In this document: positions 44,470-55,000 of the stretch, one piece after another
Numbering within the stretch: position 1 is the first letter of the stretch
How the letters are laid out: every line of letters starts with the position of its first letter
NCBI GenBank assembly: GCA_037783545.1
Contig: JBBELK010000634.1
Location: 434,001-498,000, forward strand
Origin: Henricia sp. BOLD:AAB3569
Lineage: Eukaryota; Echinodermata; Asteroidea; Spinulosida; Echinasteridae
DNA: 64,000 nucleotides
Reading direction: 5' to 3'
Position numbers and translations under genes: made by a program
Notes under the pieces: model-generated
The model's input: only the letters and a program-made list of their open reading frames with translations
Told to the model about the DNA's origin: nothing
The model's database searches: none

Positions 44470-44575
44470 TCATTTCGGTAATGGATTGATAGAATTTTAA
44501 TTAAACTTCATTTCTCTCGTTTAATTGGGGGATTCTATCTCACCATTACCTCCATTCGGAATCACGTGAGACTTC
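44470..44575 (-). repeat. DIRS internal complementary region (ICR)
   Basis: The first half (TCATTTCGGTAATGGATTGA..CTCGTTTAATT) is complementary to the left outer end (44192-44256). The second half (ATTCTATCTCACCATTACCT onward) is complementary to the right outer end (59975-60015). In DIRS-1 this region templates rebuilding of the ends during circle formation. Confidence 0.88.
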
Positions 44576-44625
44576 AAAGCTGAAGACAGTGTAATGGTCC
44601 CAGCTAAAAAGAAAAAGTGATAAAA

Positions 44626-47621
44626 TATATTATCCAATTCTTAGTTTATCATACAGTCATTTACAATGTATTTCAATCAAGAACCGACCTGGAAAAAATT
44701 GCCTGTGGCATTTCTTGCTTCTGGCTTCTATTATAAGACCGCGTTCATTAATGATTACATTACTGATCGTGACATTGATGTGATGTTTTTAACTGAAACG
44801 TGGCTGTATGCCGACGACGTTACAGTCATTGGTGAATGTTCACCACCTGGATACAACTTTCTGAACTTCCCACGTGGAGGAACCGACTTTCACGGTGGAA
44901 TTGGAGTCATTTGAAAATCTGAACTGACCATAACAACAGTCTACAGTCGTAATCCAACTACAACCTTCGAACATGCTATCCTGAAAGATCCACCCAACAA
45001 CATTGTATTCGCCATCATTTACAGACCTCCACCTTCTCGGACCAACAAGTTCACGGCATCCCAGTTCCTTACAGAATTTGATGGTTTTCTGAGTGATGTA
45101 ACCACCGCCCCTGGTAAACATCTCATCCTTGGTGACTTGAATGTCCATGTTGATGAACATACGAAATCCGAGCCTACAAAATTGTTGGGATCCCTAGCCA
45201 GTATCAATCTTCATCAATTTGTGACTGTTCCTACCCATAAACACGGTCATACCCTCGATATGGTCATCGGGGATCGGGATGACAACCTGGTACTCAACTG
45301 CTTCGTGCATGAGAACTTAATGTCAGACCACCACGCTGTTCATTTTAAATTAAACAGGAGTAAATGCGCCCGCCAGGTGCAGTACATTGAACTGCGTGAC
45401 TACCGCTCAGCGGATGACAATGCCCTGGCCCACGACTTTGCAAACAGATTGAAATCCTTACTCCAACTTCATGATGTGGACGAACAAATTAAATTTCTAA
45501 ATGTGACGGCCCGACAAATTCTTGATGACCATTGCCCACTCAGAAAACTTAACCGAACTGTGCGCTCACGAGCAGCCTGGTACAATGGCTCTGTTCACAA
45601 AGCGAGACATACACGGCGTCGACTGGAACGCAGGTGGCGAAAATCAAATCTCAACGAAGATCGTGACGCCTACCAGCGACAACAGTTCCTGCTTGCTCAA
45701 CACATACAAGATGCCAAGGCTCATTACTACAAAGATAAACTCAACACAGCCAACCAGAAAGACATCCATCAGACAATTCAAACTCTCCTTAACACGAACA
45801 CTAGTAAATTACCAAATTGTGATTCAGCTAAAGTTCTTAGTGACAGATTTTCTTTGTTCTTTCGTGATAAGGTTGTTAAAATTAGAACTGAACTGGATGC
45901 CATGCCCCGTTCATGCTATCCTGACAGTGCTCTAGGTGACAACTTAGACATTGAGGTGTTTTCTAATTTTCCCCTTGCAGATGAACAGGAAATCGTTGGT
46001 ATAATCAGGTGTTGCCCTGATAAAACATGTTCGCTTGATACCATGCCAACCTGGTTAATTAAAGCAAATGTTCATGCTCTCGCCCCATTTCTCACTCGTA
46101 TCATCAATTCCTCCTGTCTACTGGCATTTTCCCGTCCGACTTGTCTCATGCTATTGTTAAACCCATACTCAAAAAGCCCAATCTTGATCCCAATGATCTG
46201 AAGAATTACCGCCCAATTTCAAATATTCCATTTCTGTCTAAGCTCATTGAGAAGGTAGTGCTGAGGCGAGTTAACGACCACGTTGGTGATAACTCTCTTC
46301 ACCAACTCTATCCGTCTGCATACAAGGCTCACCATAGTACTGAGACAAGTCTATTACACGTCAAAAATGACATCATGCGTGCTATAGACAACAAATCAGC
46401 TGTTATGGTTGCTATGCTAGACTTGTCTGCTGCCTTCGATACGATAGACCATGTCATTTTGACTGCACGGCTTTCTCAATCTTTTGGTTTTAGTGGTTCA
46501 GTCCTGAACTGGTTTAGTTCCTACCTCAAAAAACGTCACAACCGTGTTTGCGTTAATGGCGTCTTTTCTGAGGAAAAACGCTTGGAATACGGGGTTCCCC
46601 AAGGTTCAGTCATCGGTCCGTTGCTATTCACATTTTACACCAAACCTGTTTCCGATATAATCGAACTTTATGATCTTAAGTACCATGTTTACGCAGACGA
46701 TACCCAGATATATGCCTCTTTTAACCCAGCCCGTCCCAGCGATGCTGAACAGGTACTTGGCAGACTTTCATCTTGTATTGCTAGCATAAAGCACTGGATG
46801 TCTCTTAACAAACTTAAGATCAACGACGACAAAACTGAATTCTTCATCGCTGCATCCCCCCATGCCTTGAAGTCATTGCCTGATTTTTCTTTATCAGTCG
46901 GGCAATTTGACATTAAGCCATCATCATATGTCAGAAATCTTGGTGTCATATTTGATCCCACTATGTCTATGGGTAAACATGTTACATCTGTCTGTAAATC
47001 TATTAATTTACACCTTGCATCCGCAAATACATTGATCAAAACACATGTCACCATGCAGTCCGTTCTCTCAATACCACTCGCCTAGACTACTACTGCAATT
47101 CATTAATGTACGGCATCAGTCAAGGCGAAATGAACCGCTTACAGAAACTCCAAAACCAGGCTGTTAGACTGGTTTATTCTGTTGACCGATTTGCGGATGC
47201 TCGGATCCTAATGCACCAACTACACTGGCTACCCATCAGGCATCGCATCCTCTTCAAACTTCTAGTACTTGTCTTCAAGTCTCTACATGGTGCAGCACCT
47301 CCCTATCTGTCCGACCTGTTGTCTTCCTATAGACAGGCTAGGGAGGGACTCAGGTCCTCCTCTGACACAACCCGTTTGCATGTACCTTACTGCTCCATAA
47401 CAATTGGCAAAAAGTCCTTCTCGTTTGCTGGCCCTAAGGAGTGGAATATGATTCCACATACATGTAGCATACGAGATTCTTCCACTGAAATTGCTTTCAG
47501 GAAATCACTTAAATCTCATTTGTTTAATCTTTAATTGTTTTGTTTTCCCCATGTTCAGCGCTTTGATCTTTTAGCTAAAAGCGCTATATAAATGCCTTTT
47601 ATTATTATTATTATTATTATA
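44626..47621 (+). mobile_element. Non-LTR retrotransposon, L2/CR1-like
   Basis: About 3.0 kb with endonuclease and RT and a 3' end AGCGCTATATAAATGCC followed by (ATT)n, typical of L2/CR1-type LINEs. ATAAAA flanks it (44620-44625 and 47622-47627) as a likely target duplication. It lies in the recombinase gene of the DIRS element in opposite orientation. Confidence 0.9.
44666..47534 (+). pseudogene. LINE endonuclease-reverse transcriptase (broken)
   Basis: Endonuclease motifs: LTETWL, YRPPPS, LILGDLNVH and SDHHAVHF (44760-45350). RT: NYRPISN, LDLSAAFDTIDH, GVPQGSVIGPLLF and YADDTQIY (46200-46715), then the C-terminal thumb with RLQKLQNQAVRLV and LHWLPIRHRILFKL (47106-47534). Endonuclease and RT nick the target and copy the RNA at the nick. 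Damage: a stop at 44914, frameshifts near 46141 and 47085. The N-terminus of the endonuclease seems slightly short, suggesting a small 5' truncation. Confidence 0.9.
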
Positions 47622-47627
47622 ATAAAA

Positions 47628-48519
47628 GAGGAAATGTGGTTGCATTTGTCCACCCTGCTGTTTTAAGGATAACATTTATTGGAGTTCCCTTATTAGCAGC
47701 CGCTGTAGTTGATGCTGCTCGAAAGCTGCAGTGTGCTTTGAAAACTGAAACGTCAATACCAGCTTTTAATAAACAGGTTTTCAACCATCTGGAGATAGTT
47801 GTAATGCTGACCCCCTTATGGGGCGAAGCATAACTCAGGAATAAGTTCATGTTATTTTCACGAAAAGGCTTAGTACGTTTAACATATTCAAGCAAAGTCC
47901 GGACAACACACAAAGTCTTGTTTGGTGGATAGGCGGACAGGATTACCGTTGGTTGTGGTTTGCCTGGTTTAGAAGTTTTAATCAGTTCTGTGATTCTGAA
48001 CTGAACAGTACTGTTCTCGATTGTAATATTCTTCAAGTTAAGAAGAGACAGTGTCTGTGCACGTTGTCCTGTAGTTATTGCACAGAGAGACACAAGTTTG
48101 TAGGTTAACTGTTCTAGATTGACTGTTTGCAAAGGCTCCAGACTACTAATGTATCGGAGTAATACACTGACATCCCATGTCGTAGAGTAACGAGGTAGTT
48201 GCGGCCTCAAGTTGTAGACACCTCGCATAAATCTTACCACTAAGGGATGATTCCCAAATGTTCGTTTCGTGTCCGAGTCTACCCACAGTAAGGATGATAA
48301 AGCACTTCTAGCAGTGTTGACTGTGCTGTACTGGGCACCACTCTCAACCAGCTCAGTTAGGAAATTTAGGCCAGATTCTAAAGAGGCACGAAATGGATGA
48401 ATATGTCGTTCAGAGCAGAAGTGCAGCCACTTGGTGAATGCTGAACAATACTGCTTCTGCGTGCTTGGTCTCCATGACCGTGATATAATGTCAATTGTCT
48501 TGTAGTTGGTTCGGTGCAT
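47628..48519 (-). pseudogene. DIRS tyrosine recombinase, truncated by LINE
   Basis: The frame starts near 48519 (SRSWRPSTQKQYCSAFTKWL, the N-terminal DNA-binding part). It has the first catalytic Arg in TTGQRAQTL, Lys in LIKTSKPGKP, His and Arg in AHCSFRAAS and the H/W position in GWTNATTF. The tyrosine nucleophile should lie just beyond, where the LINE entered at 47622-47627. Residues after the LINE (44575-44620) do not give a clean continuation. Confidence 0.85.
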
Positions 48520-49009
48520 GGGGTAGACTTAGTAGTTTGTCGCCCCTTGGTAGCATCATTGGAGGTGCTATTAGCAACCGCAAAAGCCGTGGAAACCAGT
48601 GCTGGGTTTTCCAAAGAGGGAACACAAAGATTCCCTTTGCCGAGTCTTTCTCTATTTTTTGTAGAACTCTGTCAATGAGAGAGAAAGGTGGAAAGCAATA
48701 AATTAAGTCATTTGACCATGACAATGAAAATGCATCACATGCTTTTGCCTCAGGGTCAGGCAGCTATGAAACAAAAGGTATGAGTTAATAGTTCATTCTA
48801 GAAGCAAATAAATAAACCGTTGGTATAACGTCCCAAAGTGACGTGATGTTTTTAAAAACATTAGTATCTAGTCGCCATTCATGGCTATCATTAAACGAGC
48901 GAGACAAATTGTCTGCCTCGATGTTGCATGTGCCAGGGACATGGCGTGCAATTAACCATATATTACGTTCCAAACACCATAGCCACAGTTTTCTGGCCAG
49001 GGTATTTAA
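48495..49009 (-). pseudogene. DIRS RNase H C-terminal part
   Basis: Two frames: LNTLARKLWLWC..RHVPGTCNIEADNLSR (48785-49009) and then DLIYCFPPFSLIDRVLQKI (48491-48724). The second is the segment linking RNase H to the recombinase in DIRS elements. A frameshift lies between them. The upstream half is beyond the MITE at 49586 and above. Confidence 0.8.
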
Positions 49010-49581
49010 AGGGCCCATTATTTAGGATTTTTATCAATGAAATCTATGCTTTAATACCACTCTACTCAGTTAAAGTCATAAAAATCCTATTTGGAGCTTG
49101 CTTTGGGGGTTAAAATAAAGGTTTTTAGTTTTTATGCTAATGCAATATGCATATTCATGACCAAGGTCACTATGTCACAAGAGGCAAACACAGGAAAATC
49201 ACATTACACTGTGCACAAAAGATTCCACTTTATTCTCAATTTTCCTGAAACTGTTGTAATCCATGGCTGTTTGAGTTTGTTTTACATGTTGCCTGCTGTA
49301 AGCCATGACAAAACTGGGGGTAGAAACTGCAGCAATTTGCCACAAGTCCAACTTGAAGTCTTATGTTTTTTCTTAACTTTTCCCTTCTGTCTTCCTTATG
49401 TGATGCACTCAAAACAGCGCCCTCTGTCTGTGATTTATTGCAGTGAAATCTTCAAAGTTTAAAAATGCCACATTTTATTGATTTTACATCCAAACGAACA
49501 ATAGTATGTCTTGCTGAACAAGTAATCCGTCATTATGAAGCAAAGCTTAGGCACAAAGTTGTTTAGCATGTCACAGGCCCT
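49010..49581 (+). mobile_element. TTAA-type MITE, family A, copy 2
   Basis: 572 bp between TTAA at 49006-49009 and 49582-49585, inverted relative to copy 1. It interrupts the DIRS RNase H; one TTAA restores the codons for E-L-N-T, which proves the insertion point. Confidence 0.88.
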
Positions 49582-49585
49582 TTAA

Positions 49586-50274
49586 CTCCGTGGAGTGACG
49601 TTTATATAGGCAATTGCAGAAGTGTTGTCTATTAAAAGAGACACTGTTTGGTTACCAATTTGATTGGCAAATGAGCATAGGGCATGATAAACTGCCAGAA
49701 GTTCAAGGTAATTAATGTGGAAGTTTTTCTCATGGGTTTTCCATCTTCCGTTAGTTTTTAAGTCTAACTGGGGGCACAATGCTCCCCACCCGTGAGAAGA
49801 TGCATCAGTTTGAATAGTAATATTAGCCACTCTTGGCATAATGGGCCTCGAAGAAGAGGCCAAATTAGTGATCCACCAGTGTAGATCAGACTTAGCATCC
49901 TCAGTTAGGTGCATTTTACAATGAAAGTTTTCTTCATTTTCTTTGAGAGCTCTGTCTTTGCATATCTCAAGATTTCTGTAAAACAGAGGTCCCAATGGTA
50001 CAGCCGGGAAGCAAGAAACAAGTTTCCCTATGACTTGTGAAATGCACAAAATCGAGGGGTTGGTTTGGTTCATTAAAGTGCGGCATAAGTCAATGGTTGC
50101 TGAAACCTTGGCAGTCGGCAAACGTAATGACATTTCCTCTGAATTTATTTTGAATCCTAAAAACTCTATGTTTTTGGTTGGGTTCATATGTGATTTTTCT
50201 TGATTCAAAATGAAACCAAGTTCATTCATGAGTGTGCATCTGTCATTAACGTTTGCTGCACATTCCTCTTTTGA
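49586..50274 (-). pseudogene. DIRS RT C-terminus and RNase H N-terminus
   Basis: The frame reads SKEECAANVND, LGFILNQEKSHMNPT, IEFLGFKINSEEM (end of RT, thumb), then IQTDASSHGWGALC (RNase H first Asp), INYLELLAVYHAL (Glu) and LLIDNTSAIAYIN (second Asp). The 30 codons upstream of 50274 belong to the inserted LTR, not to this gene. One frameshift lies just before the MITE. Confidence 0.85.
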
Positions 50275-50279
50275 ATCAC

Positions 50280-51304
50280 TGTTAAGGTCAGGGTTTTCTA
50301 TAAGAAACTTTGTTAAACATTCCTGGAATGTGGGCCTGGCTATGCTGCCACTTGGGTCCACTGCCCTTGGAATGTTAGTCTGGGTCCATTGTAGTGTGAC
50401 TATTGTGTCACTGGTGGCCCATAGGCACTTTAAGTATGTACATGTGCCCAGTCACAATTGAATGGGTACATGTATTGTTATACCTGACTGAGCAAGAGTA
50501 TATAAGTCCTGTGTAGATTGGGGTGTGGGGTTCAGATAGTTTCTACCATCCAAGGGGTACACATCAGAGATCAGTCATCACAGTATGCAACATGTATACT
50601 GACTTACACACTGAGGCCCCTGTGTGTGTGGCCTTGGCTCACCTGTGTGCGACCGTCTTTTCGTCCATTCGCGAACGGACAGTTTGTTAATTGGGATGAC
50701 TTCAGTGTGTGACACCTTTTGGATCCGAACTCTGTTTCGTCATTGCCGGACTTGTTTCGTCATTACCTGTTTCGTCATTGCCGGACTTGACTTCAGTGTG
50801 TGACACCTTTTGGATCCGAACTCTGTTTCGTCATTGCCGGACTTGTTTCGTCATTACCTGTTTCGTCATTACCACCATGTGGACTCTTTGACTTCGTCGT
50901 ATTGTGGACATTCAAGTCGCGGTTTTGGAATGACTGTTCAAGATCAACACCCGGGTGGCTCCTACCTGTGACTGGCTTGTCCGTGTTTGAACACCGGTGA
51001 TGACGTCATCAGTACCCCTGAGCTATTCTGAGCCCCTAGCCCATCGCATCTAATTTCGATAAGTTTAATTAAGTAACTATTTTATTAATACTGTATACTT
51101 TGATTAACTTGGGCTAGTTGATTTGATTTATCTTGTCGAGCAGACAAAGAATAAAACTTGTTTCTTAAAGGTAAATGCTAATTGCTGGATTTTCGTGCTG
51201 TGTGAGTTGTCATATCCATTGTAATTGCCTTTTTTTCCTTTTAGTTTTCACCTTCTGCCATGCATGATAGGCGGGGCCTTTTGCCTGCTTGTCTGTATGT
51301 AACA
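50280..51304 (+). repeat. 5' LTR of the Gmr1-type element
   Basis: Begins TGTTAAGG and ends TGTAACA. TATATAAG near 50500 is a TATA candidate. A 91-bp tandem duplication (from 50698 and 50789) is present, with further GTTTCGTCATT repeats. Confidence 0.9.
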
Positions 51305-51308
51305 GAAT

Positions 51309-51348
51309 TGGGGGCTTGTCCGGGAATCGGACCCGGGACCTCTCGCAC
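51309..51348 (+). promoter_or_regulatory. Extended primer binding site, tRNA-Pro type
   Basis: TGGGGGCTTGTCCGGGA matches the complement of the tRNA-Pro 3' end. The next bases (CCCGGGACCTCTCGCAC) continue to match the complement of the T-arm, variable loop and anticodon stem, with mismatches only in the T-loop. Confidence 0.75.
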
Positions 51349-51406
51349 ATTGAAGCCAATTGTACATTTTTCTTGAATTGAAGTCGTAAATCCAGCAATT
51401 AGCAAA

Positions 51407-52008
51407 ATGGCCAGTAAATTTGATATTGGGTTGTTCGTGGAAGATTTTGAGGAGGAACCCTCGGAATCTAAGTTGACCCCTTTGAAAAGATCAGAGTTAT
51501 TTGACTTGGCCAAATACTATAAGGTGCCCGTGACAAGTAGTATGAAAAAAGCTGACCTAAGGACAGTATTGCTAGAATTCTTTGTCGATGAAGGTTTTAT
51601 TGGTGAATCTAAAACAAACCCAGTAAACCCTAATTATTCTGAAGAAACTGCTCTTAAACTTAAGGAAATGGAGTTCTTAATTCAAAAAGAACAACGGCAA
51701 AAAGTCGAAACTGAACTTGAATTGGCTAAACTAAAACAAAGTGAAAGTCATGGTCAGGCAAGTTTTCAGCACTTTGATCCAAGTAAACATATTAGACTGG
51801 TTCCGCCTTTTCAGGACAGAGAGATAGATAAGTATTTTTCTCATTTCGAAAAGGTTGCTGAACGACTTCACTGGCCCTCCGACATGCGCACTTTGCTGCT
51901 GCAAAGTGTGCTAACTGGGAGAGCACAGGAAGTCTACTCCGCCATACCAGTTGAACAGAGTTCTGATTACGACTTGGTAAAGGCTGCAATCCTTAAGCAT
52001 ACGAGCAA
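51407..52008 (+). pseudogene. Gag N-terminal part of the Gmr1-type element (frameshifted)
   Basis: Starts MASKFDIGLFVEDF at 51407. It contains a coiled-coil-like Lys/Glu segment (KLKEMEFLIQKEQRQKVETE) and the capsid start FDPSKHIRLVPPFQ, YFSHFEKVAERLHWP and LLLQSVLTGRAQEVY. A one-base frameshift near 51998 throws the C-terminal capsid (ESYRQKFR) into the next frame. Gmr1-like capsids are the proposed source of the vertebrate SCAN domain, and this piece has that pattern. Confidence 0.85.
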
Positions 52009-55000
52009 GTGCCAGAATCATACCGCCAAAAATTCAGGAGTAAGACAAAACAAGACAGACAAACGTATGTCGAATATTCTCGAGAAAAAGAGAATTTGTT
52101 TGATCGCTGGTGTACAGCCTGCAAGGTTGATAAAGATTTTGCTAAACTTAGGCAAATTGTACTTTTGGAAGAGTTCAAAAGTTGTGTTCCAGATGCACTT
52201 AAAACTCATCTAGAGGAACAGCAGGTGAAAACTGTACACCAGGCTGCCGTTGTGGCAGACGATTATGTGTTAACACACAAAACGAGTTTCCTGAAAGGGA
52301 GTAACTTTTCTGATAGGAAATGGTTTAGGCGTAGTACATCCCCTCCTCGTATGAATAAGTCTGCAGACATTAACAGTAAGCCTAAAACCACCTTTAAATC
52401 AGACATAACAGGAACTAGTGATAAGGCAACCTATGGTAGTAAGTCGGTTCTGACTTGTGCGTTCTGTAAAAAACAGGGGCACGTTAAGTCAAATTGTTAC
52501 GCGTACCTTAGGAAATTTCCAACTGGTGATGTCAAGCCAGTAGCCTTTACAACCACAGTTCCCGTGGATAATGACCTGCAACACGGATTGAGGGGTTCTT
52601 TGTCTAAAGTTAGAGAGGAATTTTTGCCCTTTGTTAGCGAGGGTTATATTGCACTTGAAGAAAGTGATGGTGCACCACATTATTTAGTCACCATTTTAAG
52701 GGACACCGGGGCTTCACAGTCCCTTCTGCTGAAGGGATCGGTCCCATTGACCGAGAAGACCTCGTTGGGAGCTAATGTGCTCATTAGTGGTGTTACCAAT
52801 GATACTTGCGATGTGCCTCTCCATCGTGTATTTCTAGACTCTGAATTGATTTCAGGGTCTGTGATAGTAGGATTGACTCCTACTTTACCTCAAGGACTTG
52901 AGGGAATTACCCTTTTATTGGGTAACGATGTTGCAGGGAAAAGGGTTGTAGTTAACCCACACATGACTGAAAGGCCGAGTGTGATAAATAACACTGAGGA
53001 GCTGGAGAGGGAATTTCCAGAGATTTTTCCCTCATGTGTTACAACTCGTGCCATGAGTAAGAAAGCTAAAGGCCCTAGTCACAAGGTCACTAATCTTGAA
53101 AATGAAATAGATTTGGTAGATACGTTCATGACTAGTTTGCCTGAAGATGAACTTTCTGAATTATCAGTTAGTGATAAACCTACTGTGGAGCAGATGGGAT
53201 CCGTCCCGTCTGTTCAGTTTGATCTTATTCCTGATATTTTTCTAAACAAAGATGACCTAATTCAAGAACAGACTAAAGATCCTGAGCTAGCTAACCTAAG
53301 CCAAAAAGCACTAAATGAGGAAGAAGCCTCTAAGGTACCTGTGTGCTATTTTGTTAGAGATGGTGTGCTCATGCGAAAATGGCGGCCGTCTCATGTTCTT
53401 GCCGACAATGAATGGAAAGTTTTGAACCAAGTTGTTGTTCCTTCAACTTACCGTTCACATGTGTTGAATCTTGCCCATGATACACCTATGGCAGGCCACT
53501 TGGGGGTCAATAAGACATGTGACAGAATTTTGCAACATTTTTATTGGCCAAATCTCAGACAGTCAGTGTCCGAGTACTGCAAAACCTGTCATGTTTGCCA
53601 GGTGACGGGGAAACCCAATCAACATCCACCTAGGGCACCTCTTCAACCAATACCAGTCTTTGAAGAACCGTTCAGTAAAGTAATCATTGACTGTGTTGGC
53701 CCTTTGCCTAAAACACGAGCAGGACATGAGTACTTACTTACCATCATGTGCACCTCCACCAGGTATCCAGAAGCTATTCCTCTACGATCAATTAAGGCGA
53801 AATCTGTAGGTAGTGCCCTAACGGCATTTTTTACGCATTTTGGCCTCCCTAGAGTTGTCCAGAGTGATCAGGGTACCAATTTCACTTCGAAATTGCTTCA
53901 AGAACAACTAGCTGCACTGGGCATAAAACAGGTGACATCAAGTGCCTACCATCCCCAGAGTCAAGGTGCTCTCGAAAGGTTCCACCAGACTCTGAAGTCG
54001 ATGATTAGGGCGTACTGCCTTGATCACGACAAAGATTGGGATGAGGGCTTACCTCTGTTGCTTTTTGCAATTAGAGAGGTTGTCAATGATTCATTGGGCT
54101 TCAGCCCGTTTGAACTTGTCTTTGGTCGAACAGTAAGGGGACCATTGTCGCTTGTCAAAGAAAAATGGCTGGCGGAAAACAAGCCAGAAAACGTTCTCAG
54201 TTACATCATGCAGCTCAAAGAGAGGTTGAAAAATGCGTGTGAAATTGCTCAGAGTAACCTAAAGACTGTTCAGCATAATATGAAAACGTGGTATGATCGT
54301 AAGGCCAAAGATCGTAACTTCAAAGAGGGAGATCAAGTTCTAGCATTGTTGCCTACTTCAAATCAGGCACTGCAGGCACGATATAGTGGCCCATATGTTG
54401 TTGACAAAAAGGTTGGAAACGTAGATTACGTAATCTGTACTCCCGATAGGCGTAAGGCTAAACAACTTTGCCATGTTAACATGCTTAAACCTTACTATAC
54501 TAGGCAACCTGGTGATGACGTAAAGTCGAAGCCAGTTGCATCTGTTAGTAGTGATGTACAACCTGAGAAAGAGTGTCACGAAAATGACACTAAACCAGGA
54601 TGTAGTATCAGGTTGAAAAACTCGCAGATTATGGCTAATCTAGACACCAAGTTAGGTCATTTAACTCCATCCCAGCAGAATGAGATGTCGAGTTTAATGA
54701 ACGAATATACTCACTTGTTTCCCGATGTTCCCGGTAAGACTAGTGTAACCTATCATGACGTTGATGTTGGTGAGGCAAAACCAATTAAACAACATCCGTA
54801 TAGATGCAGTCCACAAAAACAAGCGTACTTCAATGAAGAAATTCAGTACATGAAAGAAAATGATATTATTGAAGATAGTAACAGTCCATGGAGCTCGCCT
54901 TGTATTTTAGTACCAAAGCCCGACTCGTCATTTCGTTTCTGTACAGACTTTAGAAAAGTAAATTCAGTGACGAAAACTGATACTTACCCTCTCCCAAGAG

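Noticed and set aside
50280..50361. Extra N-terminal residues on the DIRS RT/RNase H frame
   Set aside because: They are antisense readthrough of the inserted LTR; the target duplication ATCAC places the boundary at 50275-50279.
51309..51360. tRNA gene beside the LTR
   Set aside because: Only the complement of a tRNA-Pro 3' half is present; it is the primer binding region.
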